Positions 22,311 to 33,627 of a DNA stretch of 64,000 nt are shown one piece after another. Source of the DNA: Valencia hispanica (taxonomy: Eukaryota > Chordata > Actinopteri > Cyprinodontiformes > Valenciidae). Within the stretch, counting starts at the first letter, position 1. Each line of letters begins with the position of its first letter. Both the position numbers and the translations under genes were made by a program. A model generated the notes under the pieces. It was not told the origin of the DNA, ran no database searches, and worked only from the letters and a program-made list of their open reading frames with translations. Location of the stretch: contig OY747722.1 of the NCBI GenBank assembly GCA_963556495.2, positions 18,567,501 to 18,631,500 on the forward strand, written 5' to 3'.

Positions 22311-24104
22311 AAATTACATCTTTTATTCTGAAACTTTTTGTTCATGTTGACTGTAAAATGATTTCTAAAATGTTTTCAAACCAATTTGGAGAATAACGTT
22401 CAGAATAAAATCGCTTTATTATTTGTTGAATCACTGACCAGGCTCCGGCTCTCTCTCTATTGTCCTAAGTAACTTAACAGTGTGGTTTGTAAAATAGATT
22501 TTTTAAGTATGAAGATATGCATAGTGAAAAGTCAGCACTGTTTGTTTGCCTGTGGTTTTTCCTTTCCCCCTCTCACTAAGTCAGCAGTCACCTCCCACAT
22601 GAACTTATTTTTTGGCAGTATTGACATCTATTGCAGTAGTGACATTTTCTGCAGCTGCACCCGAAGTCACAAAAGTGGCATGTCCCACACATGGTGCTCT
22701 TTCTTTGTACTGTATATTTTTCCTGCAGCTGACAATGTGGATTGAGCATCATAAAAGTCAGCACTGTTTTGGAGCAGACCTCAATGATAAGATTCTTTTT
22801 ACAGACATTTTTCTTTTTGATCAAGCCAATATTTAATCAAAGCAACACAAACAGTTGAAGCAGTAAAGGCAGTCAACTAATTAATTCACACATTAATAAA
22901 AAGGTGGAATCTAAATTACTGTTTGAATGTGCTTAAAATTATTACTTATTACTTATGTCAAGCATCTCAAACTTGAAGAGTGAGTTATTTGGTTACGTAC
23001 CAGACGGCTGAGTCAGCTGCTATTGTGGTAGTTTGATTCTCTGGCTATAATGCGGCCAGTGGATCTGGAAGCAGAAAGCCAAATGTTAGGAGGAACCACC
23101 CACCAGACAGAATGAAACTGCGTCTTGTTTTGCTATTTGTACCAGTTTCGGAGACCTTATCATCCTAAGCAGTGGTTTCCAATTCTTCCAGCACCTGGAC
23201 AACAGAATATATGGACTCATCACCACAACCACTGCTTGAGTATGTCTATATCACCTCAAAATCAATTATAGGGTCACAATAACCACACAAACAGCATAAT
23301 AGATTAATCAAATTTCAGTGCCTGCTTAATCCATGCAGGTGGGCTGGTGGGTTTCTCTAATGATCATTGGACGAGAGACAGAGCACACCCTGGAAAGGTT
23401 GCCTGTTTAGTTTTAAGGCACAGACAGCATCAGTAGTCAATAAATTGCTTTTATCAAAGGACTGCTTTTAAAATAATTTTTTAACAACTATTGCTCAAAT
23501 GTTTACCATTTGACGTGTTTTTCAGTTACATTTATCAAGAAGATCTCAATACTCAATACCCTAAAGTAACCCCCAATCCTGGTTTTCAAAACCTCTTTTC
23601 TAACTTATGTTAGCTATATTGACAAAACTTTGATGTTTTACTTGATTTATGTACCTAATATTGATCCTATGTCTAGTTTGTGTTCTATGTTTCATTTATC
23701 TTTCCAACATTTACTTTCTTTCCCATCCTGCTTAGTCTGTTACACTTGATGCATATTTGCCGTTATCATACCTGTCCATATCCATCATCATTTTGCCTCT
23801 GTATAAATTCAGTTTTCAGTCAATGATATGAGAAAAAATTATATTTGTCATTTCTGTGTATTAAACAAGATTTATTGGAAGTCAGCTAATATGGCACAAG
23901 CAGCAAACAATTTGACTAGACAAAGTGTTAGCAAAACAATAATCTCCACAAAAGGAGTGACCTGGTTTGCTTTGTTTAGATTTTTCACCCTTAAGGGAAT
24001 GTATGTAGTTACATTGTTATCTCAGCAGATGGCACTGTGCTACAGAGAGAGAATGAGGCAGGTCAAGGACAGCAACTACCATTAAAACTGCACACATCAA
24101 CATA
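22311..24104. other. Intergenic sequence
   Basis: No gene found. A weak GCAGTGGTTTCCAATTCTTC motif at 23169 resembles a hAT end but has no partner. Open frames up to 87 codons lack domains. Confidence 0.45.
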
Positions 24105-26157
24105 CAGTGGGACAAAATAATATTTGAACCGATTGTTCAACTTGTCCCACTTAAAAATATGAGAGGTCTTTCATTTTTATCACAGGTACACTTCAAATGT
24201 GAGAGACGGAATGTAAAAAAAATCCAGGAAATCACATTGTATGATTTTTAAAGAATGTATTTGTACAAGCAGAAAATAAGACTTTAGCAGCTACAAACAA
24301 GCTACAAACAACCAAGAATTACTTCTGTTACTTCTTTTTTAATAAGTTCTTCTATCCTCCACTTGTTACTTGTATTAATGGAACCTGTTTGAACTCGTTA
24401 TCTGTATAAAATACACCTGTCCTCACCTTTAAAAAGTCAGACTCCAACCGTCACCATGGTCAAGACCAGAGAGCTGTCCAAGGATACCAGGTACAGGATT
24501 GTACACCTGCACAAGACTGGGATGAAATCTCACCTCGTAGATTACACATGATCTTGAGAAAGGTATGGAAACAACCCAGAACTACACAGAGGGAACTGTT
24601 CAATGACCTGAAGAGAGCTGGGACCACAGTAACAAGGTTACTATTACACTACGTAGTCATGGAAATCCTGCTACGCTCAAAACATCCCTCTTGTTAACCC
24701 TGCACACTCAATTCAAAAATACTTTATTGATCCCAGAGGGAAATTAAGTGTTGTTGTAGCTCCTATAATTAATTCTTTAAGGAGTTGTTGTAGATATTGA
24801 TGGCTGTGGGCAGGAAGGATTTTCTGTAGCGGTCTGTATTGCAGCGAAACTGAAGAAGCCTCCGACTGAAGACACTTTGTTGTTGTATGACAGTCTCATG
24901 AAGAGGATGCTCAGGGCTGTCCATAATATTTTTGATTGTATGAAGAATCCTTCTTTGCATCATTTTCTCAGCGGTTCCACAGTAGTGCCAAGAACAGAAC
25001 CAGCCTTCTTCATCAGTTTGTTGAGACTTTTTAAGACCCTGGCTCTGATGCTGCTACCCCAAAAGATGATGGCTGAAGAAATTACACACTCCACAACAGA
25101 CTTGCAGAAGATTTGCAGCATCTTGCTGCAAACCTTGAAGGACCTAAGCTTCCTCAAGAAGTACAGTCTGCTCTGTCCCTTCTTGTAGGCGGTTTCACTG
25201 TTCAGTCTCCAGTCCAGTCTGTTCAGGCCCGTCTAAATTAGAACACTACGCCATCATGGTTTAAAATCATGCATTGCACAGAAGGTTCCCCTGCTCAAGC
25301 CATCGCTTGTCCAGGACCGTCTAAAGTTTGCCAGAGACCATCTGGATGATCCAGAGGAGGATTGGGAGAAAGTCATGTAGTCAGATAAGACCAAAATCGA
25401 ACTGTCTGGTATAAATACCACTTGCCGTGTTTGAAAGGGGAAGAATGCTGAGTTGCATCCTAAGAACACCATACCCACTGTGAAGCATTGGGGTGGAAAC
25501 ATTTAGGGCTGCTTTTCTACAAAGAGGACAGAACGACTGATTCGTATTAAGAAAAGGATGAATGGGGCCATGTATTTTGAGATTTTGGACAAAAGCCATC
25601 TTCCCTCAGTATGAGCATTGAAGATTAAATGTGGCTGGATCTTCTAGCATGACAATGATCCTAAACACAATGGCTGGTCAACAAAGGAGTGGCTACATAA
25701 AAAGCATTTCAAGGTTCTGGCGTGGTCTAGCCGGTCTACAGACCTCAATCCAATAGAGAATCTGTGGAGGGAGTTGAAAGTATGTGTTGCCCAGCAACAG
25801 CCCCAAAACATCACAGCTCCAGAGAAGATCTGTATGGAAGAATGGGCCCAAATACCAGCTACAGTGGGTGCAAATCTGGTGAATACTTACAAGAAACATT
25901 TGACCTCTGTCATTGCCAACCAAGGTTACATTACAAAGTATTGAGGTGAACTTTTGTTATTGACCAAAAACTTATTTTCTGTGCCACTATACAAATAAAT
26001 TCTTTGAAAAGCATAGTGTGATTTCCTAGATTTGTTTTTTTTTACATTATGTCTATCATAGAAGTGTACCTATGATGAAAATTACAGACCTCTCTCATCT
26101 TCGTAATTTGGACAACTTGTACAATCGGTGGTTGCCAAACACTTTTTTGCTCCACTG
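24105..26157 (+). mobile_element. Tc1-like transposon, CAGTGGGG family, copy 2, with LINE insertion
   Basis: Both ends are present: CAGTGGGACAAAATAA after TA (24103-24104) and ...TTGCTCCACTG before TA (26158-26159), with roughly 180-200 bp inverted repeats (24105-24283 and about 25960-26157). The transposase start ATG is at 24456; the DNA-binding half is internally deleted after about 24530. Later blocks are GTCTAAAGTTTGCCAGAGAC (25319), ACAATGATCCTAAACACAAT around the second catalytic Asp (25650), and the Glu region at 25740-25775. Frameshifts and stops are frequent. A LINE fragment splits the gene at 24708-25226. Confidence 0.8.
24708..25226 (-). mobile_element. LINE 3' fragment inserted in the Tc1 copy
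   Basis: The element's 3' end is at the plus-strand left (TACTTTATTGATCCCAGAGG, about 24720). Minus-strand frames at 25157-24960 and 24963-24769 give a reverse-transcriptase C-terminus with FCKSVVECVISSAIIFWGSS, LNKLMKKAGSVLG and MMQRRILHTIKNIMD, ending near FLPTAINIYNNS. A frame change near 24962 separates the two pieces. The same family, even more eroded, is at 62378-62935. Host Tc1 sequence beginning ACACTACG occurs on both sides (24645 and 25241), consistent with duplication at insertion. Confidence 0.7.
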
Positions 26158-26343
26158 TAAATATTTTCAGTATGTTACTATTGTAAATGGAAAATGGACA
26201 GTATGGAACACATTGAACTTGGTCTGGAAAGATGTTTATTAGTCATGATAAACATGTCAATATTTGCCTCCACATGTCTGCTATCTATCTTTATCCCTAT
26301 CTGTCTATGTTGGGTTGATACTGTTTTGTGTCTGTGGGAGGAA

Positions 26344-26890
26344 CAAAAAAATCCAATCCAATCCACCATTATTTATAAAGCACAAAAACAACACAGTTGA
26401 CCAAAGCGCTCTACACAAGCAACCATAAATAACACAAGAATCAACAAACAAATTTACAATACTGCTAAATGAATAAATAGATGAGTCAAACCCAACACTT
26501 CAGTCAGAGTTAAAAGCCTGAGAAAACAAGTCTTAAGAGAAGATTTGAAAACGAGGAGCGAGTCTGTCTGCCTGATCTCTAGGAGTAAAGCATTCCAGAG
26601 TTTTGGGGCAGCAACTGAAAAAGCATGGTCCCCTCTCAGCTTCCTGTTTTTCTTTGGAACAGTTAACAGCAACTGATCCACTGATCTCAGTGAGAGTGAG
26701 GGAGAGTACAGTATGGCTTCAGTAAATCAGACAGGTAAACCATGAAGACATTTAAAAGCAAACAAAATAATTTTGAAATCTATTCTAAAATGGACTGGAA
26801 GCCAATGAAGAGATGCCAAAGTTGGGGTGATGTGCTCTCCCTTATGAGCACTGGTTAAAAGTCGAGCCGCAGCATTTTACCAACTGAAGA
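26344..26890 (-). mobile_element. LINE 3' fragment with CCAAT-type tail
   Basis: Plus-strand start AATCCAATCCAATCC gives an ATTGG-type pentamer tail on the sense strand, followed by a TTTATAAAGCAC/AAAGCGCTCTACAC 3' UTR. A 75-codon minus-strand frame (26681-26454) encodes RGDHAFSVAAPKLWNALLLEIR and FKSSLKTCFLR, the typical extreme C-terminus of L2/CR1-like elements. The GGGGTGATGTGCTCTC block at 26822 parallels the same position in the LINE at 14400. Confidence 0.65.
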
Positions 26891-28800
26891 CGAGAAAGCG
26901 ACTTCTGACTGAGCTACTTTTACTGCTAGTGCTGGCTAAACAGATATTGGGGAACAAAATAAAGGTGACTGTAGGTGACATAAATGAATCAGTTTGGGCA
27001 TACATTTAAATAAGATGTGCTTCTGATTCTTATTCGGATTCTGTGTAAAACAAGCACAATAAAGGTAAATACGAAACCTAGAAAAACATGGAGAGAATCT
27101 ATGTCCGGATCTCTGGGCAAGGCAGAAGAGCTGGAGGCGATTGTGGCTCAGTGTGGCCTTGTTTGCAGCTTCATTAATCTTGCCCTGAAAGAAGTGCTCT
27201 TCATTATAGGTTTGTGCACCAACATGTGTACAGCAATCCAGCATGCTTTTGCATCGTCCATCCATGTATGTCTGCCCTTGTTTATACTGTATATCTATGG
27301 AGTACTTATACATGGACCCATTTTTGTGTGCATGTGTGTAGGGGTTGCTGGCTCCATGTCTCATTAAGGACCTGCAGGGACTACTACAGTTTGAAAGTAG
27401 TGAAGAGGAGGAAGAGCAAAAAGTTAATAATCTAGGTGAGAGGAATAAAAACGCAGACTATGTCCAGGTCCTGTTGGGTAAACCCTCCTTGCATTTTACC
27501 CATTCTCCAAGTTTGTAAAGTGCTGGCTTTAAGAGATGCTACCTCACATTTTTTCATATATCTCGCACTGAAGTTTCATTACATAAAATATTGTTGTAGG
27601 ATTTCAATGTGCAACAATTATTCCTCCACAAAAGCTGGAATGGTTTGTTGCCACTGCCATTTGTTAGTGAGAGTTGAAAATTCTCTTGCAAGATTTTTAA
27701 TGAATTTCATGGAACTGTAGCAGAGACTTCAGCCTTGAGCAAAATAATAAAATATCACATTCTGGTGCAGATTGAAATCGCTGTAATCAAACTTAAAATA
27801 CTGCACTGGCCTCAAAAGAAATATGTTTTAGTGCCCTAGTTTAGAAAGTAAATGCTAAAGTAATCTAAGCCTAGACGTTTCATTTCATTGGAGCTATTGG
27901 ACAACCTGTTATCAGGTTAAACTAGTTGAGAGACTTATGTCTTGTGGATAAGAAAAACTTGAGTTTATATTGTCTGTTTTGACAATTTAAAGATTAAGTA
28001 GATGAAGTTTTTGAAATAAAACTATTTTACTGTCAGATAAAATAAAATAATTCTAATGCTAAAAATTGTAAGTAGTTCAGGTCAATGTGGAATTTTTTTT
28101 TCTGGATCTAAAGTCTATGATATTGATCTAATAATTTTATTACAGTAATTATTAGTCAGGGAAGAGGCCTTTCAACTACTCTTATCTAACTGTTGACTCC
28201 TCGACAGTGAGGAGTGTTTTGGTTAACCTTGCAATGAAGACATAACATTAGGGGACTGAAGGCAGAAGCTGCCGGCAGAGAGGGCAGACATGATCTGGGT
28301 GCGAGAGAGTTCGAGCGTTGGCCCAGACCGGCTCATGTTTAAGATTGGCCGTAATAAAATATGAAAAACGCTGATGCAGACTCCAGCCTGATTCCTGTGA
28401 AGGGAAGAAGATACATTTCTTCCCATAACAGTCTCTGGCAATAATGCTTAATACAACGGCCATCCAAGAAAAAACAAAGTCGCCAGAGTTCATAACGCAG
28501 ATGTTTGTCTCACGAATAAAGAAATTCAGGAGGAATGTTGTCTGAGATATGTTTGTTAAAGACCCACAATGAAATTTAAAAGGGCTCCATGGCAAGCCCA
28601 GTCTGCCTATAATTCGAATCGTAACAGTTGCAAATGACTACTTATGATAAAACACAAAAATTCTGGGGGCTTTCAAGTAGTCTAATTTCTGCTTAGTTTC
28701 CAAACAGCATTTTTACTGAGGTATACAGTTGTGCTTCAGTACTCACATTTCTCCTGACAATTGCAATCTCACAATAGCCCACTTTTTGTTAACGAGCCAT
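26891..28800. other. Intergenic sequence with possible conserved elements
   Basis: No identifiable gene. Overlapping frames of 116 and 142 codons at 26936-27367 on opposite strands show no domain. The segment 28240-28600 has balanced, non-repetitive composition and a 115-codon minus-strand frame (28595-28248) with a CxxC pair near its end, but nothing I recognise. Confidence 0.4.
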
Positions 28801-28802
28801 GC

Positions 28803-29330
28803 AGTTCAATCAGTCAATCAAACTTTATTTATAAAGCTCTTTTCATACAAAGATTGCAACTCAAAGTGCTTTACATATGAAAATGACCCCACATAAACAC
28901 ATTCCCATCCCTCCCCTACAGATTTAAAAGTATGATCACATTTATACCCCCCCCCCCCCCGCCCCCCAACCCAATATCCATGTGCTCACACACTCAAGAG
29001 CAACAATAATAAGGACATCTGGCCGAGTACAGAGGAGCCAGGTAAGGTAAGGAAACACCATCAAAGGAGCCATATGCACCGGCAGCAGCACATCAACAGC
29101 AGCAGCCAAGGCAATGACACAGGGCGCCCAGAGGAGGCAAGGCTGAGTCTGTGTGTCATACATAAAAGTAAACAGTGGATAAATATAAAAAGACTAAGTA
29201 GTAAAACATTGATAAAATATAAGCAAGTAAAACATGCAGATCAATTAAACTGACTATAATAAATAATCAGTTTAAAGCTAGGCTAAAAAGGTGAGTCTTG
29301 AGCCTGCTGTTAAAAACATGAACGTTCTCT
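28803..29330 (-). mobile_element. LINE-like 3' fragment (antisense)
   Basis: CAATCAGTCAATCAAACTTT followed by ATTTATAAAGCTCTTTTCAT and CAAAGTGCTTTACAT is the usual antisense opening of fish LINE 3' ends; the right part (AAAAAGGTGAGTCTTGAGCC near 29287) also fits. It includes a C-run at 28948-28967. No reverse-transcriptase frame remains, so the clade is undetermined. Confidence 0.5.
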
Positions 29331-29593
29331 ACAGCCCTGAGGTCCTCTGATGACGGGTTATAATCAATATTTGGTAAGGCCCGTTAGCTTTAAAGAAATT
29401 AAGGTTCAAAGGCTCCTTATGTGTCAGAAAAGTGCATCTTAATATTTGTTTTTAGTTGCTTTTTATTATTAAATTTGCCTTGTAAACAAGGATAGTGCAA
29501 TAAAAACGAAACGGGTGGGCAGACCAAGAAAGACGTCTAAATCTCAATGGCTGAAACTGAAGAGGCTTCTTAAATTTAACACCATTTTAAGAG

Positions 29594-29597
<4 letters not shown>

Positions 29598-29652
<55 letters not shown>
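29598..29652. repeat. (AT)n microsatellite, about 27 units
   Basis: Uninterrupted alternating AT over about 55 bp. Confidence 0.97.
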
Positions 29653-29653
<1 letters not shown>

Positions 29654-30237
29654 CCCACTAAAATCAGTATAAAATGTTGGTATTTATGTTCAAAAATGTA
29701 AGTATTAACATTTATTAACACAGAAACAAAAGAAAGCAAAGTTAATGTGGGTTAGAAGAAGGATTAATGCTCGAGGTATAACTTGATAAGAGTAATATTA
29801 CAGAAATAAATTTGTTTCAAACAGACATAAAAGTACCTGAATCAAGTTAGCTTGTTGGTAAACACTTTGCTGTGTTATGTTTGCAGTTGATACTAGTGTT
29901 AACTGGTGTAAATTGTGACAGGCAAAACTGTTTAAATTTTTGTAATACACATTGCTTGTACTTAAACACCTACCTGGATAAGAACTGTAATGTTTGCTGT
30001 GATTCTTTTCACCTCAACTCTCAGTTTAAATCAGGATAAATACTCCGAATCTGTTAGTGTAAGAATGATAATTTGAGCTGTTTTAATTAGGCGAGGATGT
30101 GGCTAAAGGAAAAAGTATGTTTGAAGTAAGATACTCACTGTGATGTGGAAAAAGTGAATACCATTTTTTGTCAAAAACTGACTGACATTTGTTACTATTC
30201 ATCTACCTCAACAAAAACCTTAATGTGTTTTGTTTTA
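29653..30237. other. Intergenic sequence
   Basis: AT-rich, nothing recognisable. Confidence 0.45.
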
Positions 30238-30560
30238 TTTTGAAGAGGAGTAATCCCGGATCATGATTCTACCACCAACATGTTTCATTGTGGGTATGAT
30301 GTTCTTTTAGTGAGGCTTAGTCTTCTGTTTGTGCCAAACAAACATCTAGAGTTGTGACCTAACGTTCAGTTTTGGTTTATTTAGACCATAACATTTTCTT
30401 CCCAATAGGATTGGATAGAAATACTGTCTTGCATCCTGATGTCTAAGTATAGATGCATGGAGAATACAGCAGATTGTCAAATGTTACACACATTAAAGGC
30501 TTATCAGAAATCCATGCTGCTCAGTGTTGCAGGAAGCCTCTTGGGAACATCTTTCATAAG
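30238..30560 (-). mobile_element. Tc1-like transposase relic (antisense)
   Basis: CCACCAACATGTTTCATTGT followed by GGGTATGATGTTCTTTTAGTG, GTGCCAAACAAACATC and TTTTGGTTTATTTAGACCATA are the antisense of Tc1 blocks around the first catalytic Asp and the following glycine-rich motif. Frames are fully broken. Confidence 0.5.
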
Positions 30561-30594
30561 TGTTTTTTGTTGTTTTATTAGTTGTAGAGAACTA

Positions 30595-30857
30595 CAGTGA
30601 CTATGAAAAGTACTCACCCTCTTGGATGTTTTACCCTTTTATTGCTTTTATAAATCAATCATTAAAATCTGACTTGTTTTGAATATATGTATTTGATTCT
30701 CACTATTTTGTAGAAAAACATTTAAGGCTTTTTTGTACTTTTGTATTTATTATTTTTATTTATTTTTTCAAAGCCAAACTTGGTTGATCATGATTGATTT
30801 GTAAAAGCATCGGACAGGTAAAACATTCAAGGGGGTACGTGCTTTTTATAGGCACTG
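30595..30857. mobile_element. 263-bp MITE with Tc1-like ends and TA duplication
   Basis: The left end CAGTGACTATGAAAAGTACT (30595) and the reverse complement of the right end CAGTGCCTATAAAAAGCACG are alike, and similarity continues over about 40 bp (ACCC-C-TTG-ATGTTTTACC on both). TA occurs immediately outside each end (30593-30594 and 30858-30859). The element has no coding capacity. Confidence 0.8.
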
Positions 30858-30859
30858 TA

Positions 30860-31374
30860 AGGCTCTTATTTTTCAACTATTGATACTCCTCTTCACTGTG
30901 CCATGGTACACTATATAAAGTAGCACTGACTTATACCTTTGTTCAGTGAGATTATCAACCTCTCTTTGAACTTTGGTTTTAGATGATTGATCTAGAAAAC
31001 CTAACATTTCCAAGCAGCTTTTTCCCTTCTAAAAAATTATAATGTCTATTACTTGAATTGAAAAATGATTACTGTCATAACAGGTGAAAAAAGTTTTGAA
31101 AGATTTAATGGTCTTATTTTCTTACATTACAACAATCTGGCACTTTAGCAGGGATGTGTAGACTATTGAGAGCATCAGTATGTCATCAGGTAACAGGCAC
31201 AGAGGGTGGACAACCGTGAAATATTATTTGACTTTAAGAATAAAATACTGTGTAAAATAAAATAAAAATCTGTTCTTTAGAATTGTTTAAAGTCCAAGAA
31301 GTTTAGGTATTTTTCATATACTGTATGTTTGAAACGAGGCTGATTATGGTTTTAAAATCCTAAAATTTGAATTG
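30860..31374. other. Intergenic sequence
   Basis: AT-rich, no gene or repeat recognised. Confidence 0.45.
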
Positions 31375-31582
31375 TACAGTGGGGCGTAAAAGTATTTGGC
31401 AGCCACCAATTGTGCAAGTTGTCCCATTTAAAAAGATGTGAGGGGTCTATGATGTTCATCATAGGTGCACTTCAACTATGACAAACAGAATGTAAAGTAA
31501 AAAATAATCCAGGAAAACACAATGTATGATTTTTGAAGAATTTATTTGTGTAATGGTCCAGAAAATAAGTATTTAGCACCGA

Positions 31583-31866
31583 CACTCAACAAAAATATAA
31601 ATGCAACCCCTTTTTTCTGCTCCCATTTTTTATGAGATGGACTTAAAGATCTAAAATTCATTCCAGATACACAATATTACCATTTCTCTCAAACATTGTT
31701 CACAAATCAGTCTAAATGTGTGATAGTGAGCACTTCTGCTTTGCTGAGATAATCCATCCCACCTCACAGGTGTGCCACATCAAGATGCTGATCTGACATC
31801 ATGATTAGTGCACAGGTGTACCTTATACTGCCCACAATAAAAGGCCACCCTGGAATGTGCAGTTTT
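31583..31866 (+). repeat. Left terminal inverted repeat, 284 bp
   Basis: Pairs with 32928-33211 in reverse complement over its whole length. It includes the conserved AGTGAGCACTTCTGCTTTGC and GGATTATCTC-type internal words and ends at GTGCAGTTTT. Confidence 0.9.
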
Positions 31867-31879
31867 GTCTCACAGCAAA

Positions 31880-32893
31880 ATGCCACAGATGCCACAAGCA
31901 TTGAGGTAGCGTGCAATTGGCATGCTGACAGCAGGAATGTCAACCAGATCTGTTGCTCGTGCATTGAATGTTAATTTCTCCACCATAAGCCATCTCCAAA
32001 GGCGTTTCAGAGAATATGGCAGTACATCCTACTGGCCTCACAACCGCAGACCACGTGTAACCACACCAGCCCAGGACCTCCACATCCAGCAGGTTCACCT
32101 CCAAGATCGTCTGAGACCAGCCACTCAGACAGCTGCTGAAACAATTGGTTTGCATAACCAAACAATTTCTGCACAAACTGTCAGAAACCGTCTCAAGGAA
32201 GCTCAACTGCATGCTCGTCGTCCTCATCGGGGTCTTGACCTGACTCCAGCTCGTCGCCGTAACAGACTTGAGTGGGCAAATGCTCACATTCGATGGCGTC
32301 TGGCACGTTGGAGAGGTGTTCTCTTCACGGATGAATCTCGGTTTACATTGTTCAGGGCAGATGGCAGACAGCGTGTGTGGCGTCGTGTGGGTGAGCGCTT
32401 TGCTGATGTCAATGTTGTGGATCAAGTGGCCCATGGTGGTGGTGGGGTTATGGTATGGGCAGGCATCTGTTATGGATGAAGAACACAGGTGCATTTTATT
32501 GATGGCATTTTGAATGCACAGAGAAACCGTGATGAGATCCTGAGGCCCATTGTTGTGCCATACATCCATGAACATCACCTCATGTTTCAGCAAGATAATG
32601 CACGGCCCCATGTTGCAAGGATCTGTACACAATTCTTGGAAGCTGAAAATGTCCCAGTTCTTGCATGGCCAGCATACTCACCGGACATGTCACCCATTGA
32701 GCATGTTTGGGATGTACTTGACCGGCGTATACGACAGCGTGTACCAGTTCCCACTAATATCCAACAACTTCGCACTGCCATTGAAGAGGAGTGGACCAAC
32801 ATTCCACAGGCCACAATTGACAATCTGATAAACTGTATGCGAAGAAGATGTGTTGCACTGCATGAGGCAAATGGTGGTCACACCAGATACTGA
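31880..32893 (+). pseudogene. Tc1-like DD34E transposase with two nonsense codons
   Basis: One frame of 337 codons from ATG 31880 to TGA 32891, for a cut-and-paste transposase of the IS630-Tc1-mariner superfamily that acts in the nucleus on its own inverted repeats and TA targets. N-terminal helix-turn-helix repeats (ARALNVNFSTISHLQRRF, then SAQTVRNRL) precede the DDE domain: D151 in LFTDESRF, D239 in QQDNARPH and E274 in SPIEHVWD, giving exactly 34 residues between the last two. Only two lesions are visible: TAG at codon 10 (31907-31909) and TGA at codon 200 (32477-32479), the latter between the two Asp residues. No frameshift was found. The TGA fits a C-to-T change in a CGA codon. Internal Met at 31922 could restart translation past the first stop but not the second. 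Confidence 0.9.
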
Positions 32894-32927
32894 CTGGTTC
32901 TGAGTCCCCAGATCCCCAATAAAGCAA

Positions 32928-33211
32928 AAAACTGCACATTCCAGGGTGGCCTTTTATTGTGGGCAGTATAAGGTACACCTGTGCACTAATCATGATGTCA
33001 GATCAGCATCTTGATGTGGCACACCTGTGAGGTGGGATGGATTATCTCAGCAAAGCAGAAGTGCTCACTATCACACATTTAGACTGATATGTGAACAATG
33101 TTTGAGAGAAATTGTAATATTGTGTATCTGGAATGAATTTTGATCTTTAAGTCCATCTCATGAAAAATGGGAGCAGAAACAAAGGTGTTGCGTTTATATT
33201 TTTGTTGAGTG
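32928..33211 (-). repeat. Right terminal inverted repeat, 284 bp
   Basis: Reverse complement of 31583-31866. It begins AAAACTGCACATTCCAGGG and ends TTTGTTGAGTG. Confidence 0.9.
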
Positions 33212-33344
33212 TATAAACAAGCAAGAATTCTGACCCTCACATACCTTTTACTTCTTCTTTAAGAAGCTTACCTATATTCTGATCTGATCATGCACCTATT
33301 TGAACTCAAACCTGTATAAAAGTCATCTGTCTTGACAAACAGTC

Positions 33345-33627
33345 AGCCCCCCCCCCCCGCAGCTTGTGCCTATCTCCAGCAGGGGGGTTACACCCTGGAC
33401 AGGTCGCCAGTCAATCGCAGGGCAACACAGAGACATACCGGACAAACAACCGCACACGCACACACTAAGGGCAATTTAGAGAGACCACCGAACTGTCATG
33501 TTTTTGGACTGTGGGTGGAAGCTGGAGTACCTGGAGAGAAGCCACGCATGCACAGGGAGAACATGCAAACTCCATGCAGAAAGACGCCAACAGTGCTACC
33601 AACTGCGCCACTGTGCAGCCACAGGAT
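33345..33627 (+). repeat. SINE/LINE-tail-like interspersed repeat inserted in Tc1 copy 3
   Basis: Starts with a C-run and contains ACACCCTGGACAGGTCGCCA, CAATTTAGAGAGACC, CATGTTTTTGGACTGTGGG and GGGAGAACATGCAAACTCCA, a very common fish repeat. It separates the leader from the transposase coding part of the host Tc1. Part of the same repeat recurs at 36060-36100. Class not settled. Confidence 0.6.

Larger units (their letters stand above)
31583..33211 (+). mobile_element. Nearly intact Tc1-like transposon with 284-bp inverted repeats
   Basis: A 1629-bp element starting CACTCAACAAAAATATAAA and ending in its reverse complement, followed by TA (33212-33213); the left flank reads GA, a degraded TA. 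The inverted repeats (31583-31866 and 32928-33211) are long and highly similar with only scattered differences. Between them is one transposase gene (31880-32893) and an AATAAA at 32918-32923. It lies inside the inverted-repeat region of the older CAGTGGGG-family copy, so it is the later arrival. It appears to be the youngest transposon in the window. Confidence 0.9.

Noticed and set aside
22044..22350. Open frames encoding Met-Asp-Gly-Trp or Ile-His-Pro-Ser repeats
   Set aside because: Products of the (ATCC) microsatellite, not proteins.
26936..27367. Overlapping 142- and 116-codon frames on opposite strands
   Set aside because: No recognisable domain and no splice-site or codon-pattern evidence; likely chance frames.
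31940..32632. A 230-codon minus-strand open frame
   Set aside because: It lies antisense across the Tc1 transposase gene, whose sense frame has full DDE motifs; the antisense frame is a shadow.
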